Assembly (NCBI GenBank): GCA_020161015.1
Contig: JAIUOT010000014.1
Span: 183,968 to 247,967, forward strand
Reading direction: 5' to 3'
Source: Actinomycetota bacterium
Lineage (GTDB): Bacteria; Actinomycetota; Actinomycetes; Propionibacteriales; Propionibacteriaceae
Length of the DNA stretch: 64,000 nucleotides
The notes under the pieces are model-generated. The model ran no database searches and had not been told where the DNA came from. It saw nothing but the letters and a program-made list of their open reading frames with translations. Position 1 is the stretch's first letter; the number at the start of each line of letters is the position of its first letter. The translations under genes were made by a program, and so were the position numbers. Of the stretch, positions 18,770 to 27,736 are shown one piece after another.

Positions 18770-19983
18770 AGGTCCTTCTGCTGACGACCGGCAGCCGGGG
18801 CGACGTCCAGCCGTTCCTCGCCCTGGCCCGGGGTCTCACCGAGGCCGGCCACGAGGCGACGGTCGCCGCCCCGCGCCGCTTCGCTGCCCTCTCCGCCGAG
18901 GTCGGAGCCGAGTTCGTCGGTCTCGATGACAGCCTGTTCGTGCTCCAGGACGAACTCGTCGGTGCAGGGACGTGGGCGGCGGTCACGGCCGCGTCGCGGG
19001 CGCGGCCCTACCTGCAGCGATGGCTCGACGACCTCGCGTCGCTCGCCGGGACGCGGGCGGACGTCGTGGTGTTCACCCAGAAGACCCTCGGCGGGGCCTC
19101 CATCGCGGAGAAGCTCGGCGTGCCCGCGATCCCTGCGCAGCTGATCCCGACGGTGCCTGCGACCTCGGCGTTCGCCAGCCCGCTGGCTCCGGCGCGGACC
19201 CCCCGGGCCCTCGCGCGGCTCACCTGGTCGCTTTCCGATGCCGTCGAACGGCCCTGGCGCGGCATGGTGGCGCGCTGGCGCGCAGAGAGGCTGGGCCTTG
19301 CGTCACGGGCACCCCGCTTCGCGTCCCTCGTCGCCGCCGGCGGCATCCTGAGCGCGTGGAGCCCCCGCCTGCTCCCTGCTCCGTCGGACTGGCCCGCCTC
19401 CGCGGCACCACTGGGCTTCTGGACGGTACCCGCGGCGCCGGACTGGCACGCGTCGCCGGCTCTGGAGGCATTCCTCGACGACGGCCCGCCGCCGGTCCTC
19501 GTCGGCTTCGGCAGCATGACCCACCGGGACCCCGCTGCGCTGGCCGCGGAGGTGGTCGCCGGGTTGAGGAGGGCCGGGCGGCGGGGGCTGATCGTCTCCG
19601 GCTGGGCGGGGTTGGGTGCGACGTCCGCCGCGGAGGACATCCACGTCGTCGACGCCGTCCCCTTCGCCTCCGTGCTGCCGCGGGTCGCAGCGATCGTCCA
19701 CCACGGCGGCGTCGGCACCGTCGCGGCGGCGTTGCGGGCGGGCGTCCCCCAGGTCGTCCACCCCTTCTTCGGCGACCAGCCCTTCTGGGCGCGCCGCCTC
19801 CGCGAGCTCGGGGTGGCGCCCCCGACCTTGTCCACCCTCACCGCGGACGGGCTGGCCGCCTCGCTGGCGCAGGTCGACGCACTCGTGCCGGCGGCACGGA
19901 GGATCCGCGCCGCCCTTGCCGGCGAGGACGGGGTGGCCGCGGCGAGGGCCCGGATCGAGGCGGCCGTCGGCGGCCACGGCTGA
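18766..19983 (+). CDS. GT1-family (UGT/MGT-like) glycosyltransferase
   Basis: A 405-residue GT-B enzyme. The GTG at 18766, overlapping the upstream stop, is preferred to an ORF start 15 nt earlier. The N-terminal acceptor domain begins VLLLTTGSRGDVQPFLALA, close to sterol/macrolide glucosyltransferases. The donor domain ends with the nucleotide-sugar signature HHGGVGTVAAALRAGVPQVV and PFFGDQPFWARRL. Such enzymes transfer sugar from UDP/TDP-sugars to lipophilic acceptors; macrolide-inactivating and sterol enzymes share this pattern. The acceptor is unknown. Coupling to a MarR-type repressor suggests induction by a small molecule. Confidence 0.88.
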   Translation: MKVLLLTTGSRGDVQPFLALARGLTEAGHEATVAAPRRFAALSAEVGAEFVGLDDSLFVLQDELVGAGTWAAVTAASRARPYLQRWLDDLASLAGTRADVVVFTQKTLGGASIAEKLGVPAIPAQLIPTVPATSAFASPLAPARTPRALARLTWSLSDAVERPWRGMVARWRAERLGLASRAPRFASLVAAGGILSAWSPRLLPAPSDWPASAAPLGFWTVPAAPDWHASPALEAFLDDGPPPVLVGFGSMTHRDPAALAAEVVAGLRRAGRRGLIVSGWAGLGATSAAEDIHVVDAVPFASVLPRVAAIVHHGGVGTVAAALRAGVPQVVHPFFGDQPFWARRLRELGVAPPTLSTLTADGLAASLAQVDALVPAARRIRAALAGEDGVAAARARIEAAVGGHG

Positions 19984-20014
19984 GGCGAGCCGTCGCCGCC
20001 GGACGGCGAGAGCG

Positions 20015-21019
20015 TCAGAGTGCCGCGCCGATCCTCTCGGAGAACTCCACGAGGCGGTGGGAGAAGGCCCACTCGTTGTCGTACCAGCCGAGCACCTTGG
20101 CCTGGCGTCCGACCACCTCGGTGAGCGGGGCGTCGAAGATCGACGAGTGCGGGTTGCCGACGATGTCCGCCGAAACGAGCGGGGCCTCCGAGTACTGGAG
20201 GTACCCGGCGAGCGGAGCCGACGCGGCCGCCGCGGCGAAGGCCGCGTTGATCTCGTCCCTGGTGGCCGCGCGGTTCAGCACCACGGTCAGGTCGGTGACA
20301 GAGCCCACCGGCACGGGGACGCGCAGCGCGAAGCCGGTCAGCCGGCCGTCGAGCTCGGGGATCACCTTGCCGATCGCCTTCGCGGCCCCGGAGGAGGTGG
20401 GGATCGTCGACAGGGCCGCGGCGCGCGCCCGCCGGAGGTCGGAGTGCGGGGCGTCGTGCAGCCGCTGGTCGCCGGTGTAGGCGTGGACGGTGGTCATCAG
20501 CCCGCTCTCGATCCCGAACGAGTCGTTGAGCACCTTCGCCAGCGGCGCCAGCGAGTTCGTGGTGCACGACCCGTTGGAGAACACGTCCGCGGCCGTGGGG
20601 TCGAGGGTGTCGTCGTTCACGCCCAGCACGAACGTGGGGACGTCGCCCTTCGCCGGCGCGGAGATGATCACCTTGCGCGCGCCGCCGTCGAGGTGGGCAC
20701 GGGCCTTCGCCCCGTCGGTGAAGAAACCGGTGGACTCGATCACCACGTCCGCGCCGAGGTCGCCCCAGGCGATGGCGGACGGGTCCCGCTGCGACAGCAC
20801 CCTGATGCGCCGCTCGCCGACGGTGATCACGTCGCCGTCGACGGACACGCCGTCGAGGTGGCCCGAGATCGAGTCCCATTCGAGAAGGGTCGCGAGCGTG
20901 GCGGCGTCGGTGAGGTCGTTCACGGCCACCACCTCCACGTCGGCGGAGCTGGCGAGCGCCGCCCTCAGGTAGCTGCGTCCGATCCGGCCGAAGCCGTTGA
21001 TGCCGATCCGTACGGTCAT
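20015..21019 (-). CDS. gap: Glyceraldehyde-3-phosphate dehydrogenase, type I
   Basis: A 334-residue NAD(P)-dependent enzyme of glycolysis/gluconeogenesis. The Rossmann motif GINGFGRIGR is at 6-15. The catalytic Cys152 lies in SNGSCTTNSLAPL (family consensus SNASCTTNCLAP, so the second cysteine is serine here). HAYTGDQRLHDAPH and WYDNEWAFSHRLVEF are canonical. The ATG at 21019 overlaps the TetR stop codon (ATGA). It has no pgk/tpi neighbours, so it is likely a second, specially regulated GAPDH rather than the main glycolytic copy. Confidence 0.93.
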   Translation of the reverse strand: MTVRIGINGFGRIGRSYLRAALASSADVEVVAVNDLTDAATLATLLEWDSISGHLDGVSVDGDVITVGERRIRVLSQRDPSAIAWGDLGADVVIESTGFFTDGAKARAHLDGGARKVIISAPAKGDVPTFVLGVNDDTLDPTAADVFSNGSCTTNSLAPLAKVLNDSFGIESGLMTTVHAYTGDQRLHDAPHSDLRRARAAALSTIPTSSGAAKAIGKVIPELDGRLTGFALRVPVPVGSVTDLTVVLNRAATRDEINAAFAAAAASAPLAGYLQYSEAPLVSADIVGNPHSSIFDAPLTEVVGRQAKVLGWYDNEWAFSHRLVEFSERIGAAL

Positions 21020-21615
21020 GGTCGTTCCTCTCCTTGTGTGTCGGTCCGTGGTGGCGGCGCCGCCGCCCGCAGCAGGTCCAGGGCGCCCGCCCTCGCGTCG
21101 TCGAACGGAGCGGGGTCCTGCGCGGCGATCGCCAGCACGTAACCGCCCTGGATGGACGCCGCCAGCAACCGGGCGATCCGCTCCGGGTGGAGGTCGTCGC
21201 GCAGCTCGCCCAGAGCGACCGCCTCGCCGATCACCGCCGCCAGAGCCTGGTGGACCCTCGCGAACGCCTCCCCGACAGGCGCGAGCAGCCCGGGGTCGGC
21301 GGCCACCAGCGGGTCCTGGGTCATCCGGCCGACCTTGCACCCCTTGAGCGCGGGCAACGGCCGGGTGAGGTAGGCCGTGAGCTTCTCGAGCGGGTCCCCG
21401 GGCGCGGCGAGGAGCTCCTCCGTTGCGGGCAGGAGGTCGGCGCAGTTGCGCTGGAGGGCGGCGAGGGCGAGGTCGCGCTTGCCGGGGAAGTGGTGGTACA
21501 TGCTGCCCTGCCCGACGCCGGAGCGCTCGCGGACCTCCCGCGGGCTGGTGGCCGCGTATCCGCGCTCCCACATCAGCTCGCTCATCGCGACCACCAGCCG
21601 CTCCCGGGACTCCAT
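21016..21615 (-). CDS. TetR-family regulator translationally coupled to gap
   Basis: A 199-residue one-component repressor. The N-terminal helix-turn-helix reads LMWERGYAATSPREVRERSG and VGQGSMYHHFPGKRDLALAA, the TetR hallmark. The C-terminal ligand/dimer domain carries GCKVGRMTQDPL, typical of TetR_C regulators of the YxaF/LmrA type. A perfect 24-bp palindrome just upstream (21622-21645) is the expected operator. Four-base overlap with gap indicates that repressor and dehydrogenase are made from one mRNA, so the repressor probably controls gap. Confidence 0.9.
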   Translation of the reverse strand: MESRERLVVAMSELMWERGYAATSPREVRERSGVGQGSMYHHFPGKRDLALAALQRNCADLLPATEELLAAPGDPLEKLTAYLTRPLPALKGCKVGRMTQDPLVAADPGLLAPVGEAFARVHQALAAVIGEAVALGELRDDLHPERIARLLAASIQGGYVLAIAAQDPAPFDDARAGALDLLRAAAPPPRTDTQGEERP

Positions 21616-21621
21616 GCCGCT

Positions 21622-21645
21622 ACTGTACCTACCTGTAGGTACAGT
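21622..21645. promoter_or_regulatory. Perfect 24-bp palindrome, TetR operator
   Basis: Arms ACTGTACCTAC and GTAGGTACAGT flank a CT centre, with every base of the 24 matched. It begins 7 nt upstream of the TetR ATG, where a repressor would block its own promoter. Confidence 0.85.
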
Positions 21646-21689
21646 TCGTCAAGCGCAGCACCGAGGACGCAGGGGCGTGAGGTCGGCCG

Positions 21690-24218
21690 TCACTCCTGGT
21701 GCAGTGCGGCCACCACGTCGAGGCGCGACGCGGAGCGGGCGGGCCCGAGGGCTGCGAGCACGCCGAAGGTGATGCCCACCACCACGGTGGCCACCAGGCC
21801 GGTCCACGGGAACGCGTACGGCATCTGCCACCCGACGGCGCCCATCGCCGCGACCAGCGCGTACCCGAGCCACAGGCCGGCCACGGCTCCGAACCCGGTG
21901 CCGATCACCGAGAGCAGCAGCGACTCCGCCATGACCATCCGCCGCACCTGGCGCCGCGTGGCGCCGACCGCCCGCAGCATGCCGATCTCGCGGCGCCGTC
22001 CGAGCACGCTGATCGCCAGGGTGTTGACCAGGGCGAGCAGCGACGGCAGGGCCAGGGCCGCGACCAGTGCGTCGAAGATCACGATGGTCTGGCTGAAGGT
22101 CCGCATCTGCTCCGCGCGCCAGGCCGCTGACTCGTACAGCCGGAACGCCGGGTAGCCGCTCACCACGCGGGCGAGGCGCCGCGTCACCTGGTCCGCATCC
22201 GCGTCCGGGCTGCGGTCGGCCATCAGCAGCAGGTCGGCGGTGACGCCGAAGTCGCGGGCGAGGTTCTGCTGCGAGGTGTAGAGCGTGGACAGCTTGGCGT
22301 TCAGGTAGTCGTTCCCCACGCCGGCGAGGTGGTACACCCGCCGCCCGGTGGGGGTGTCGAGTTCCAGCGCCTGTCCGACCACGAGGTTGTGCTGGGCAGC
22401 GTAGACGCCGTTGGCGATCACCCAGCGGCCGGTACGGAGCTGCGCCACCGCGGCGTCGGACGAGCCGGAGTTCCAGTCGAAGGCCGCCACCGTCAGGTAG
22501 CTGGCCGGGTCGATCCCGATCACCTGCACGTCGCCGCCGTCGGAGCGTCCCTGGGCCTGGCGGAGCGTCGAACTCGCCGCGATCCCGGGGACGGAGCGCA
22601 CCTCCTCGGCCAGGCGCGGGCCGGCGGCCACGTTGCCCTGGCCCAGGATGATCGACTGCGGGATCAGCAGGTAGTCGGCGCTCAGCGACTTGTCGAGGTA
22701 GCTGGTGAACCCGGCGAAGATCGAGGTGACCATGCTGATCGTCGCCACGATGGACGCCAGCCCGAGCATCACCGCGGTCACCGTGATCGCGCTGCGGCCG
22801 GGGTTGCGCTGGAGGTTGCTGCGCGCGATCGCGCCCTCCCGCGAGAACACCAGTTCCAGGGGCCGGGACGCCGCGTCCGCGATCGGGTTCACCACCGCGG
22901 GGGCCACCAGCGCGACGCCGACGAGGAACACCACCGCGCCGAGGCCGACAAGGTTCGCCTGGCCGGTGGCCAGCCCGAACAGCGACGCCACGACGAGGCC
23001 GACGCCGACCCAGGCACGTCGTCCGACGCGGCGTTCGTAGACCTCGCCGAGCTGGGGACGCATCGCCTCCAGTGGCGTGACCCGCCCGGCCGCCCGTGCC
23101 GGGAGGATGGCGGCGGCGACCGTCACGCCGACCCCGAGCGCGATCGACGTCACCCAGGTGGCCGGCTCGAAGACCGGGCCGCCGACGCGGAAGTGCATCA
23201 CCTGCTCGAAGATCGGCGCCATCACCGCGAACATCCCTGCGGCCAGCCCCCAGCCGGCGAGCAGCCCCAGCCCGGTGCCGAGCAGGCCCTGGAACAACGA
23301 CTCGGCAAGGAACATGCCCATCACGGTGCGCCGCCGGGTACCGACCGCGCGCAGCATGCCGATGTCGCGGCGACGCTCTGCCACGACGGTGCGGAACGAG
23401 TTGGCGATGATGAAGCCCGCGGTGGCGAGGGCGAAGATGCCGAACATGTTGAACGAGAAGGTCGCCACCTGGAGCGACGCGATCAGCGTCGACTCGCTGG
23501 AGAGCCCGCCCACCCGGTAGTCGGGGCCGAGCGCGGCGACCACGGCACGCTCGACGGCCGCCCGGTCGGCGCCGGGGGCGACGGCCGCCTCGACCTGCGT
23601 GATCCGGGAGCCCAGCCCGAAGAGCTGCTGGGTTGCGGGCAGGGTGAGGTACACCTGTTCCTGCCCGGGGACGGTGGCGGTGGCGAGCAGCCCGACGACA
23701 CGGAAGCGCGCGGTGCCGCCCGCCGACGGCAGCACGAGCTGGTCGCCAACGCCCAAGGCGAGTTCCGCGGCCAGGTCGGCGTTCAGAACGACGGACGCGC
23801 CGTCGCCCGCGGCGAGCATGCGACCGGCGGTGAGCGGGAAGTCGTGGACCGACTGGGCAGTGCCGAGGTCGACGCCCACCACGACCAGCTGGGCGAGGGC
23901 GTCGGGCGGGGCGTCCGCGCTGCGCGGCAGCGGCGCCACCCGTTGCACGCCGGGACTGGCGGTCGCCACGTCCGGGACGGCGAGCACGCGGTCGACGACG
24001 TCGGGGCCGAACGGCTGGTTGTAGGCGCTGGTGACGGTCAGGTCGACCTTGCCCGCCGCGGAGAGCAGGTTGCGCGTGAACGCCTCGGTCATCGCGGGGA
24101 GGATCCCGTTGAGGCCGAAAGTGAGCATCACCCCGAAGACGACCGCCAGCGTGGTGAGCAGCGAGCGGGTGCCGCGTCCGCGCAGGTAGCGCCAGGCAAG
24201 GGTGAGGACGAGCTTCAC
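21690..24218 (-). CDS. ABC transporter permease, FtsX/MacB-like, duplicated
   Basis: An 842-residue membrane protein; the GTG at 24218 overlaps the ATPase stop. The order is TM1 (TTLAVVFGVMLTFGLNGIL), a large extracytoplasmic MacB_PCD domain, three helices of FtsX domain 1 with SFRTVVAERRRDIGMLRAVG, then a second half: TM, extracytoplasmic domain, and FtsX domain 2 with VLGRRREIGMLRAVGATRRQ. The family mechanically couples ATP hydrolysis to extracytoplasmic transport of lipoproteins, peptides or drugs. The ATPase and HlyD-type adaptor upstream complete a tripartite-like exporter in a single-membrane organism. Confidence 0.9.
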   Translation of the reverse strand: MKLVLTLAWRYLRGRGTRSLLTTLAVVFGVMLTFGLNGILPAMTEAFTRNLLSAAGKVDLTVTSAYNQPFGPDVVDRVLAVPDVATASPGVQRVAPLPRSADAPPDALAQLVVVGVDLGTAQSVHDFPLTAGRMLAAGDGASVVLNADLAAELALGVGDQLVLPSAGGTARFRVVGLLATATVPGQEQVYLTLPATQQLFGLGSRITQVEAAVAPGADRAAVERAVVAALGPDYRVGGLSSESTLIASLQVATFSFNMFGIFALATAGFIIANSFRTVVAERRRDIGMLRAVGTRRRTVMGMFLAESLFQGLLGTGLGLLAGWGLAAGMFAVMAPIFEQVMHFRVGGPVFEPATWVTSIALGVGVTVAAAILPARAAGRVTPLEAMRPQLGEVYERRVGRRAWVGVGLVVASLFGLATGQANLVGLGAVVFLVGVALVAPAVVNPIADAASRPLELVFSREGAIARSNLQRNPGRSAITVTAVMLGLASIVATISMVTSIFAGFTSYLDKSLSADYLLIPQSIILGQGNVAAGPRLAEEVRSVPGIAASSTLRQAQGRSDGGDVQVIGIDPASYLTVAAFDWNSGSSDAAVAQLRTGRWVIANGVYAAQHNLVVGQALELDTPTGRRVYHLAGVGNDYLNAKLSTLYTSQQNLARDFGVTADLLLMADRSPDADADQVTRRLARVVSGYPAFRLYESAAWRAEQMRTFSQTIVIFDALVAALALPSLLALVNTLAISVLGRRREIGMLRAVGATRRQVRRMVMAESLLLSVIGTGFGAVAGLWLGYALVAAMGAVGWQMPYAFPWTGLVATVVVGITFGVLAALGPARSASRLDVVAALHQE

Positions 24219-24952
24219 AGCAGGCCGGCCCTCTCCAGGGCGTGGCGGGGGCCCTCGTGGCTGCCGTCGAGCGCCAGGTCGTCGACGATCCGGCCGTCCC
24301 GCATGAGCACCAGCCGCTGGGCGAAGCTGGCGATGCGCGGGTCGTGGGTGACCATCAGCACGCTGCGTCCCCACTCGTCGCTCACCTGGCGCAGCAGCCC
24401 GCCGATCTCGGTGGCCGAGTGGGAGTCCAGGTTGCCGGTGGGCTCGTCCGCGAGCACCAGCGCGGGCTCGGTGGACAGCGCACGGGCGATCGCCACGCGC
24501 TGCTGCTGGCCGCCGGACAGCTGGTCGGGGCGGTTGCGCAGCCGGTCGCCGAGGCCGACGCGCTCGAGCCAGCGGACCGCGCGCGGCTCGGCGTCCCGGT
24601 CGCCGTCGAGGCGCAGCGGCAGGGACGCGTTCTCGACCGCGTCGAGCACGGGAATGAGGTTGAAGAACTGGAACACGAACCCGATGCGGCGGCGGCGCAG
24701 CTCGGTGAGCCGGTCGTCGGGCAGGTCGCCCAGCGGCGTGCCGTCGATGCTGATGGTGCCGGCCGTGGGGGAGTCCAGGCCGCCGAGCAGGTTGAGCAGG
24801 GTCGACTTGCCGCAGCCGGACGGCCCCATGACGGTCACGAACTGCCCCTCGGGCACCACGAGGTCCACCGCGTCGAGGGCGGTCACCTCGGACGCGCCGG
24901 TGCCGTAGACCTTCGTGAGGCCGCGGATCTCGACGATCGGCCCGTTCGTCAT
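24215..24952 (-). CDS. ABC transporter ATP-binding protein (MacB/LolD type)
   Basis: A 245-residue ATPase. Walker A GPSGCGKS at 43-50, Q-loop in FVFQFFNLIPVLDAVEN, signature LSGGQ at 145-149, Walker B LVLADEPTGNLD at 165-176, and H-loop in VLMVTHDPRIAS. LDSPTAGTISIDG and TGNLDS are typical of the MacB/LolD/FtsE branch, in keeping with the FtsX-type permease next to it. It lies 7 nt after the HlyD gene and overlaps the permease by 4 nt. Confidence 0.95.
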   Translation of the reverse strand: MTNGPIVEIRGLTKVYGTGASEVTALDAVDLVVPEGQFVTVMGPSGCGKSTLLNLLGGLDSPTAGTISIDGTPLGDLPDDRLTELRRRRIGFVFQFFNLIPVLDAVENASLPLRLDGDRDAEPRAVRWLERVGLGDRLRNRPDQLSGGQQQRVAIARALSTEPALVLADEPTGNLDSHSATEIGGLLRQVSDEWGRSVLMVTHDPRIASFAQRLVLMRDGRIVDDLALDGSHEGPRHALERAGLL

Positions 24953-24959
24953 CGCCGGT

Positions 24960-26213
24960 TCACTTCGTGCGGACGGGCTGGCCGTCGGCCAGGGCGGACG
25001 CCCCTGTGGTGACCACCCGGTCGCCCGCGGCCAGCCCGGTGAGCACCTGGGTGAGGGTGTCGGTGGACGCGCCGATCGTGACCGTCCGCGCGTGCGCGAC
25101 GTCGTCGGGCCCGAGCACCATCACCGTGTGGCCCGAGCCCTGGCTCAGCACGGCCTCCACCGGCACCGTGAGGGCGTCGGGGATCGACTGCACCGCGATG
25201 TCCGCGGCACCGCTCATGCCCTGGAACAACCGGGACTGACCCGCCTCGAACCGCACCCGGACGCCGAAGGCGATGCTGCCGGTGCTGGTGGTCTCCGGGC
25301 TGGCCTGCACCCGCGCGACCGTCCCGGTGAAGGGGTCGGGGAAGGCGTCGAGGGTGACGGTCGCCGCCTGGCCGACGGCGACGCCGGCGATGTCGGTCTC
25401 GTTCACCGACGCCCGGAACTCCATCCGCGTGGGGTCGACGACGGTGAACACGGGCACGCCCGGCGTCGCGCCGGACCCCTTCTCGACGGTGCCGTGGACG
25501 GTGACGATCCCGTCGAACGGCGCGGTCAGCGCGGCGGCGGCGAGGTTCTTCTCGGCCTGCCGCAGCGCGCTGGCGGAGGCGCGCACGGCCTCGGACGCGG
25601 CGCTGCGCGCCAGCGCGACGCGTCCCGCGGTCGACAGCCGGTCGAGCCCGGCCCGGGCGGACTGGAGGGCGGCGTTCGCCGTGCTCCGCGCGGTCTTCAG
25701 GGTGCGCAGGGTGGGCAGCATGGCGTGCTGCTCCTCCGCGGTCGCGTCGTCGTAGTCGGCGCGGAACGACGCGTAGTTCTTGTTCGCGGTCGACACCTGC
25801 GAGCGTGCGGCCGACAGCGCGGCCGTCGCCGCGGAGCGGTCGATGGCGCTCGGCACCCCGTTGGCCACCGCCTCGCCCTGGGCCCTGGCTGCGGCGTGCG
25901 CCGCCCGTGCCTGGGCCACGGCGAGCTTGAGCGGGCCGGTCGCCATCACGGCGAGGGTCTGGCCGGAGGTGACCGTATCGCCGTCGTGCACCTTCACCGA
26001 GCCGAGCGTGCCGGCGACCGGCGGGTAGACGCCGGCGGAGTGGGCGGCGACCAGCGAGCCGGACGCGCTGACCGTGACCGTCAGCGGCGCGGCCTGCGCG
26101 GTCGCCACGCCGACCAGCGGCCGGCTGTTCGCCGCCGAGTAGGCGTAGCCGCCGCCGAGTGCCAGCACCACCGCCGCCGCGATCCCGGTGGCAACCATGG
26201 TCTTGCGCTTCAT
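24960..26213 (-). CDS. HlyD/MacA-like membrane fusion (adaptor) protein
   Basis: A 417-residue exported protein with an N-terminal anchor (MVATGIAAAVVLALGGGYAY). A lipoyl half-motif GTLGSVKVHDGDTVTSGQTL leads into an Ala/Arg-rich coiled coil (about 100-230) and a second lipoyl half, ALTAPFDGIVTVHGTVEKG. Then come beta-barrel and membrane-proximal domains ending VVTTGASALADGQPV. It would link the FtsX-type permease to the cell wall or hold the substrate. The ATG overlaps the TetR stop by 1 nt (TGATG). Confidence 0.9.
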   Translation of the reverse strand: MKRKTMVATGIAAAVVLALGGGYAYSAANSRPLVGVATAQAAPLTVTVSASGSLVAAHSAGVYPPVAGTLGSVKVHDGDTVTSGQTLAVMATGPLKLAVAQARAAHAAARAQGEAVANGVPSAIDRSAATAALSAARSQVSTANKNYASFRADYDDATAEEQHAMLPTLRTLKTARSTANAALQSARAGLDRLSTAGRVALARSAASEAVRASASALRQAEKNLAAAALTAPFDGIVTVHGTVEKGSGATPGVPVFTVVDPTRMEFRASVNETDIAGVAVGQAATVTLDAFPDPFTGTVARVQASPETTSTGSIAFGVRVRFEAGQSRLFQGMSGAADIAVQSIPDALTVPVEAVLSQGSGHTVMVLGPDDVAHARTVTIGASTDTLTQVLTGLAAGDRVVTTGASALADGQPVRTK

Positions 26214-26974
26214 CACTGCTTCCTGTCGACGAGGGTGTAGAGCTGTCGGGTCAGTTCGACGAGATGGGGGTCTGCGGGGACGACGAACGTCCCGTCGGGC
26301 AGGCCGAGGATCCGCTCCTGCGCCTGGTAGATGGCCACGGCGCCGGCGAGCATCACCTCGGCGAACGTGTCGGCGTCCGGCGCCGCGAAGGCGCGCAGCG
26401 AGAGCTGCTCGGGCGCGTCGAACCACAGCAGCAGGACGAGGTCGGTCGCCGTCCCGACGTCTGCCACCGACATCGAGCCGTCCGCGGCGCCGTCCGCGAT
26501 CACCGGCAGCAGCACCTGGCGGGCGCGCTCGCGCCAGGCCTGCATCAGCCGGTGACGCAGGGGGAGGTTCTCCGGACGGTAGAGGAAGCCCGCGTACCCG
26601 ACATCCGCCTGCGACATCTTGTACGCGGCGGCGGCTCCCATGAGGGCGCGAAGACGGTCGGTGCCCGATCCCGCCGTGGCGTTGGCCGCGGCAGAGAGCA
26701 GGTCGAACAGGGCGTCCCCGAAGCGGTGGACGAGCTGCTCCAGCAGGTCGTCCTTGGAGGAGAAGTAGTGGTAGAAGGTGCCTTTCGCCACGCCGGCCAC
26801 CCGGGTGAGCTGGTCGACGCTCATGGCGTCGAAGCCCTCGCTGCGGCACAGCGAGAACGCGAGGTCGAGCAGTTCCTCGCGCCGCACGGCTGGGTCCTTC
26901 GTGACCCGGCGCCGGGACGCGGTGCGGGTCGTCGCCCCGCCGCGTGCTGCACCCTCGCGGTGACCTCCAGCCAT
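26213..26974 (-). CDS. TetR-family repressor of the HlyD-ABC exporter operon
   Basis: A 253-residue regulator. The ATG at 26974 is preferred to one 48 nt upstream, which would lie across the operator. The helix-turn-helix region reads FDAMSVDQLTRVAGVAKGTF followed by YHYFSSKDDLLEQLV. The remainder is a helical ligand-binding domain with no close family assignment. It heads a four-gene operon (repressor, adaptor, ATPase, permease) in which every junction overlaps or nearly so. Loss of repression on ligand binding would induce the exporter. Confidence 0.9.
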   Translation of the reverse strand: MAGGHREGAARGGATTRTASRRRVTKDPAVRREELLDLAFSLCRSEGFDAMSVDQLTRVAGVAKGTFYHYFSSKDDLLEQLVHRFGDALFDLLSAAANATAGSGTDRLRALMGAAAAYKMSQADVGYAGFLYRPENLPLRHRLMQAWRERARQVLLPVIADGAADGSMSVADVGTATDLVLLLWFDAPEQLSLRAFAAPDADTFAEVMLAGAVAIYQAQERILGLPDGTFVVPADPHLVELTRQLYTLVDRKQ

Positions 26975-26990
26975 GCCTTCTCCTCCTACC

Positions 26991-27005
26991 GACCGACCGT
27001 CGGTC
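26991..27005. promoter_or_regulatory. TetR operator GACCGAC-C-GTCGGTC
   Basis: Perfect 7-bp arms around one base, 16 nt upstream of the TetR ATG and flanked by further ACCGAC / GGTCAGT half-sites. It is the commonest TetR-family operator type. Confidence 0.75.
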
Positions 27006-27049
27006 AGTCTACTCCGCCGCAAGCGGGTGGGAGGAACAAACGGGCGAGT

Positions 27050-27700
27050 TCAGGCGCGCAGGATCGCGACCAGGTCCGGCGCTGGACGGTGGGCCGCAGC
27101 GGCGGCCTGCTCCCAGCCCGGGTAGGCGTCGAGCCAGGCGAGCACGGCGCGCGCGATGTCCCGGTGGGGGTCCTCGAGCCGGTCGACGACCGGTCGCCAT
27201 GCCTGTGCCATGGCGTGCACGTGGTCGCCTGCTGCCCAGCCTGCGGCGAGGCCCGGGTGGGGCAGCAGCGGGATCCCGAGGTCGTTGCGCAGGAGGTGGC
27301 GCAGGCCCAGGCGTGCAGGCACCTCGGAGCGCACGAGGTCGAAGTCGAAGTCGTTGAGTCGTGCCTCGCTGAGCTCCTGGCCGAGCGATCCCCACGACAG
27401 CGCGTCCAGCCACGTCTCGAACAGCACCCAGCAGGCGGTCAGCCGGTGCGGCGGCACGTAGCGCCCGGCGAGCAGCGTGTCGACGTCCGAGCCGGACGGC
27501 ACGCCCGGGCGCACCACGGGCGCGTCGGGCTGGCGGCGGAAGACCGGCCCCAGCCGCGCGAGCAGGCCCGGCGAGGCCGGGGTGTCCTGGGCGAACCGCC
27601 CGGCCGCGATCCCGCGGAGCGTGCCGGCCACCTGCTCCGGCGCCCCGAAGATCTCCCGCACATCATCGATCGCGATCGCGTAGAGCCGCACCGATCCCAT
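27050..27700 (-). CDS. Uncharacterised actinobacterial protein
   Basis: A 216-residue soluble protein I cannot name firmly. It begins MGSVRLYAIAIDDVREIFGA, with VRPGVPSGSDVDTLLAGRYV and LTACWVLFETWLDAL in the middle and LNDFDFDLVRSEVPARLGL later. The general pattern recalls hypothetical proteins of the DUF7691 kind, but this is a weak recollection. There is no signal peptide or membrane helix. It is divergent from the small membrane-protein gene at 27737 with 36 bp between them. Confidence 0.65.
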   Translation of the reverse strand: MGSVRLYAIAIDDVREIFGAPEQVAGTLRGIAAGRFAQDTPASPGLLARLGPVFRRQPDAPVVRPGVPSGSDVDTLLAGRYVPPHRLTACWVLFETWLDALSWGSLGQELSEARLNDFDFDLVRSEVPARLGLRHLLRNDLGIPLLPHPGLAAGWAAGDHVHAMAQAWRPVVDRLEDPHRDIARAVLAWLDAYPGWEQAAAAAHRPAPDLVAILRA

Positions 27701-27736
27701 GCGACAACGCTAATCGCCCCACGTACATTTGGGGCT

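Noticed and set aside
21016..21571. One long protein combining the TetR and GAPDH regions in the gap frame
   Set aside because: The upstream extension of the gap frame is the out-of-frame shadow of the TetR gene; GAPDH starts at its canonical MTVRIGINGFGR ATG.
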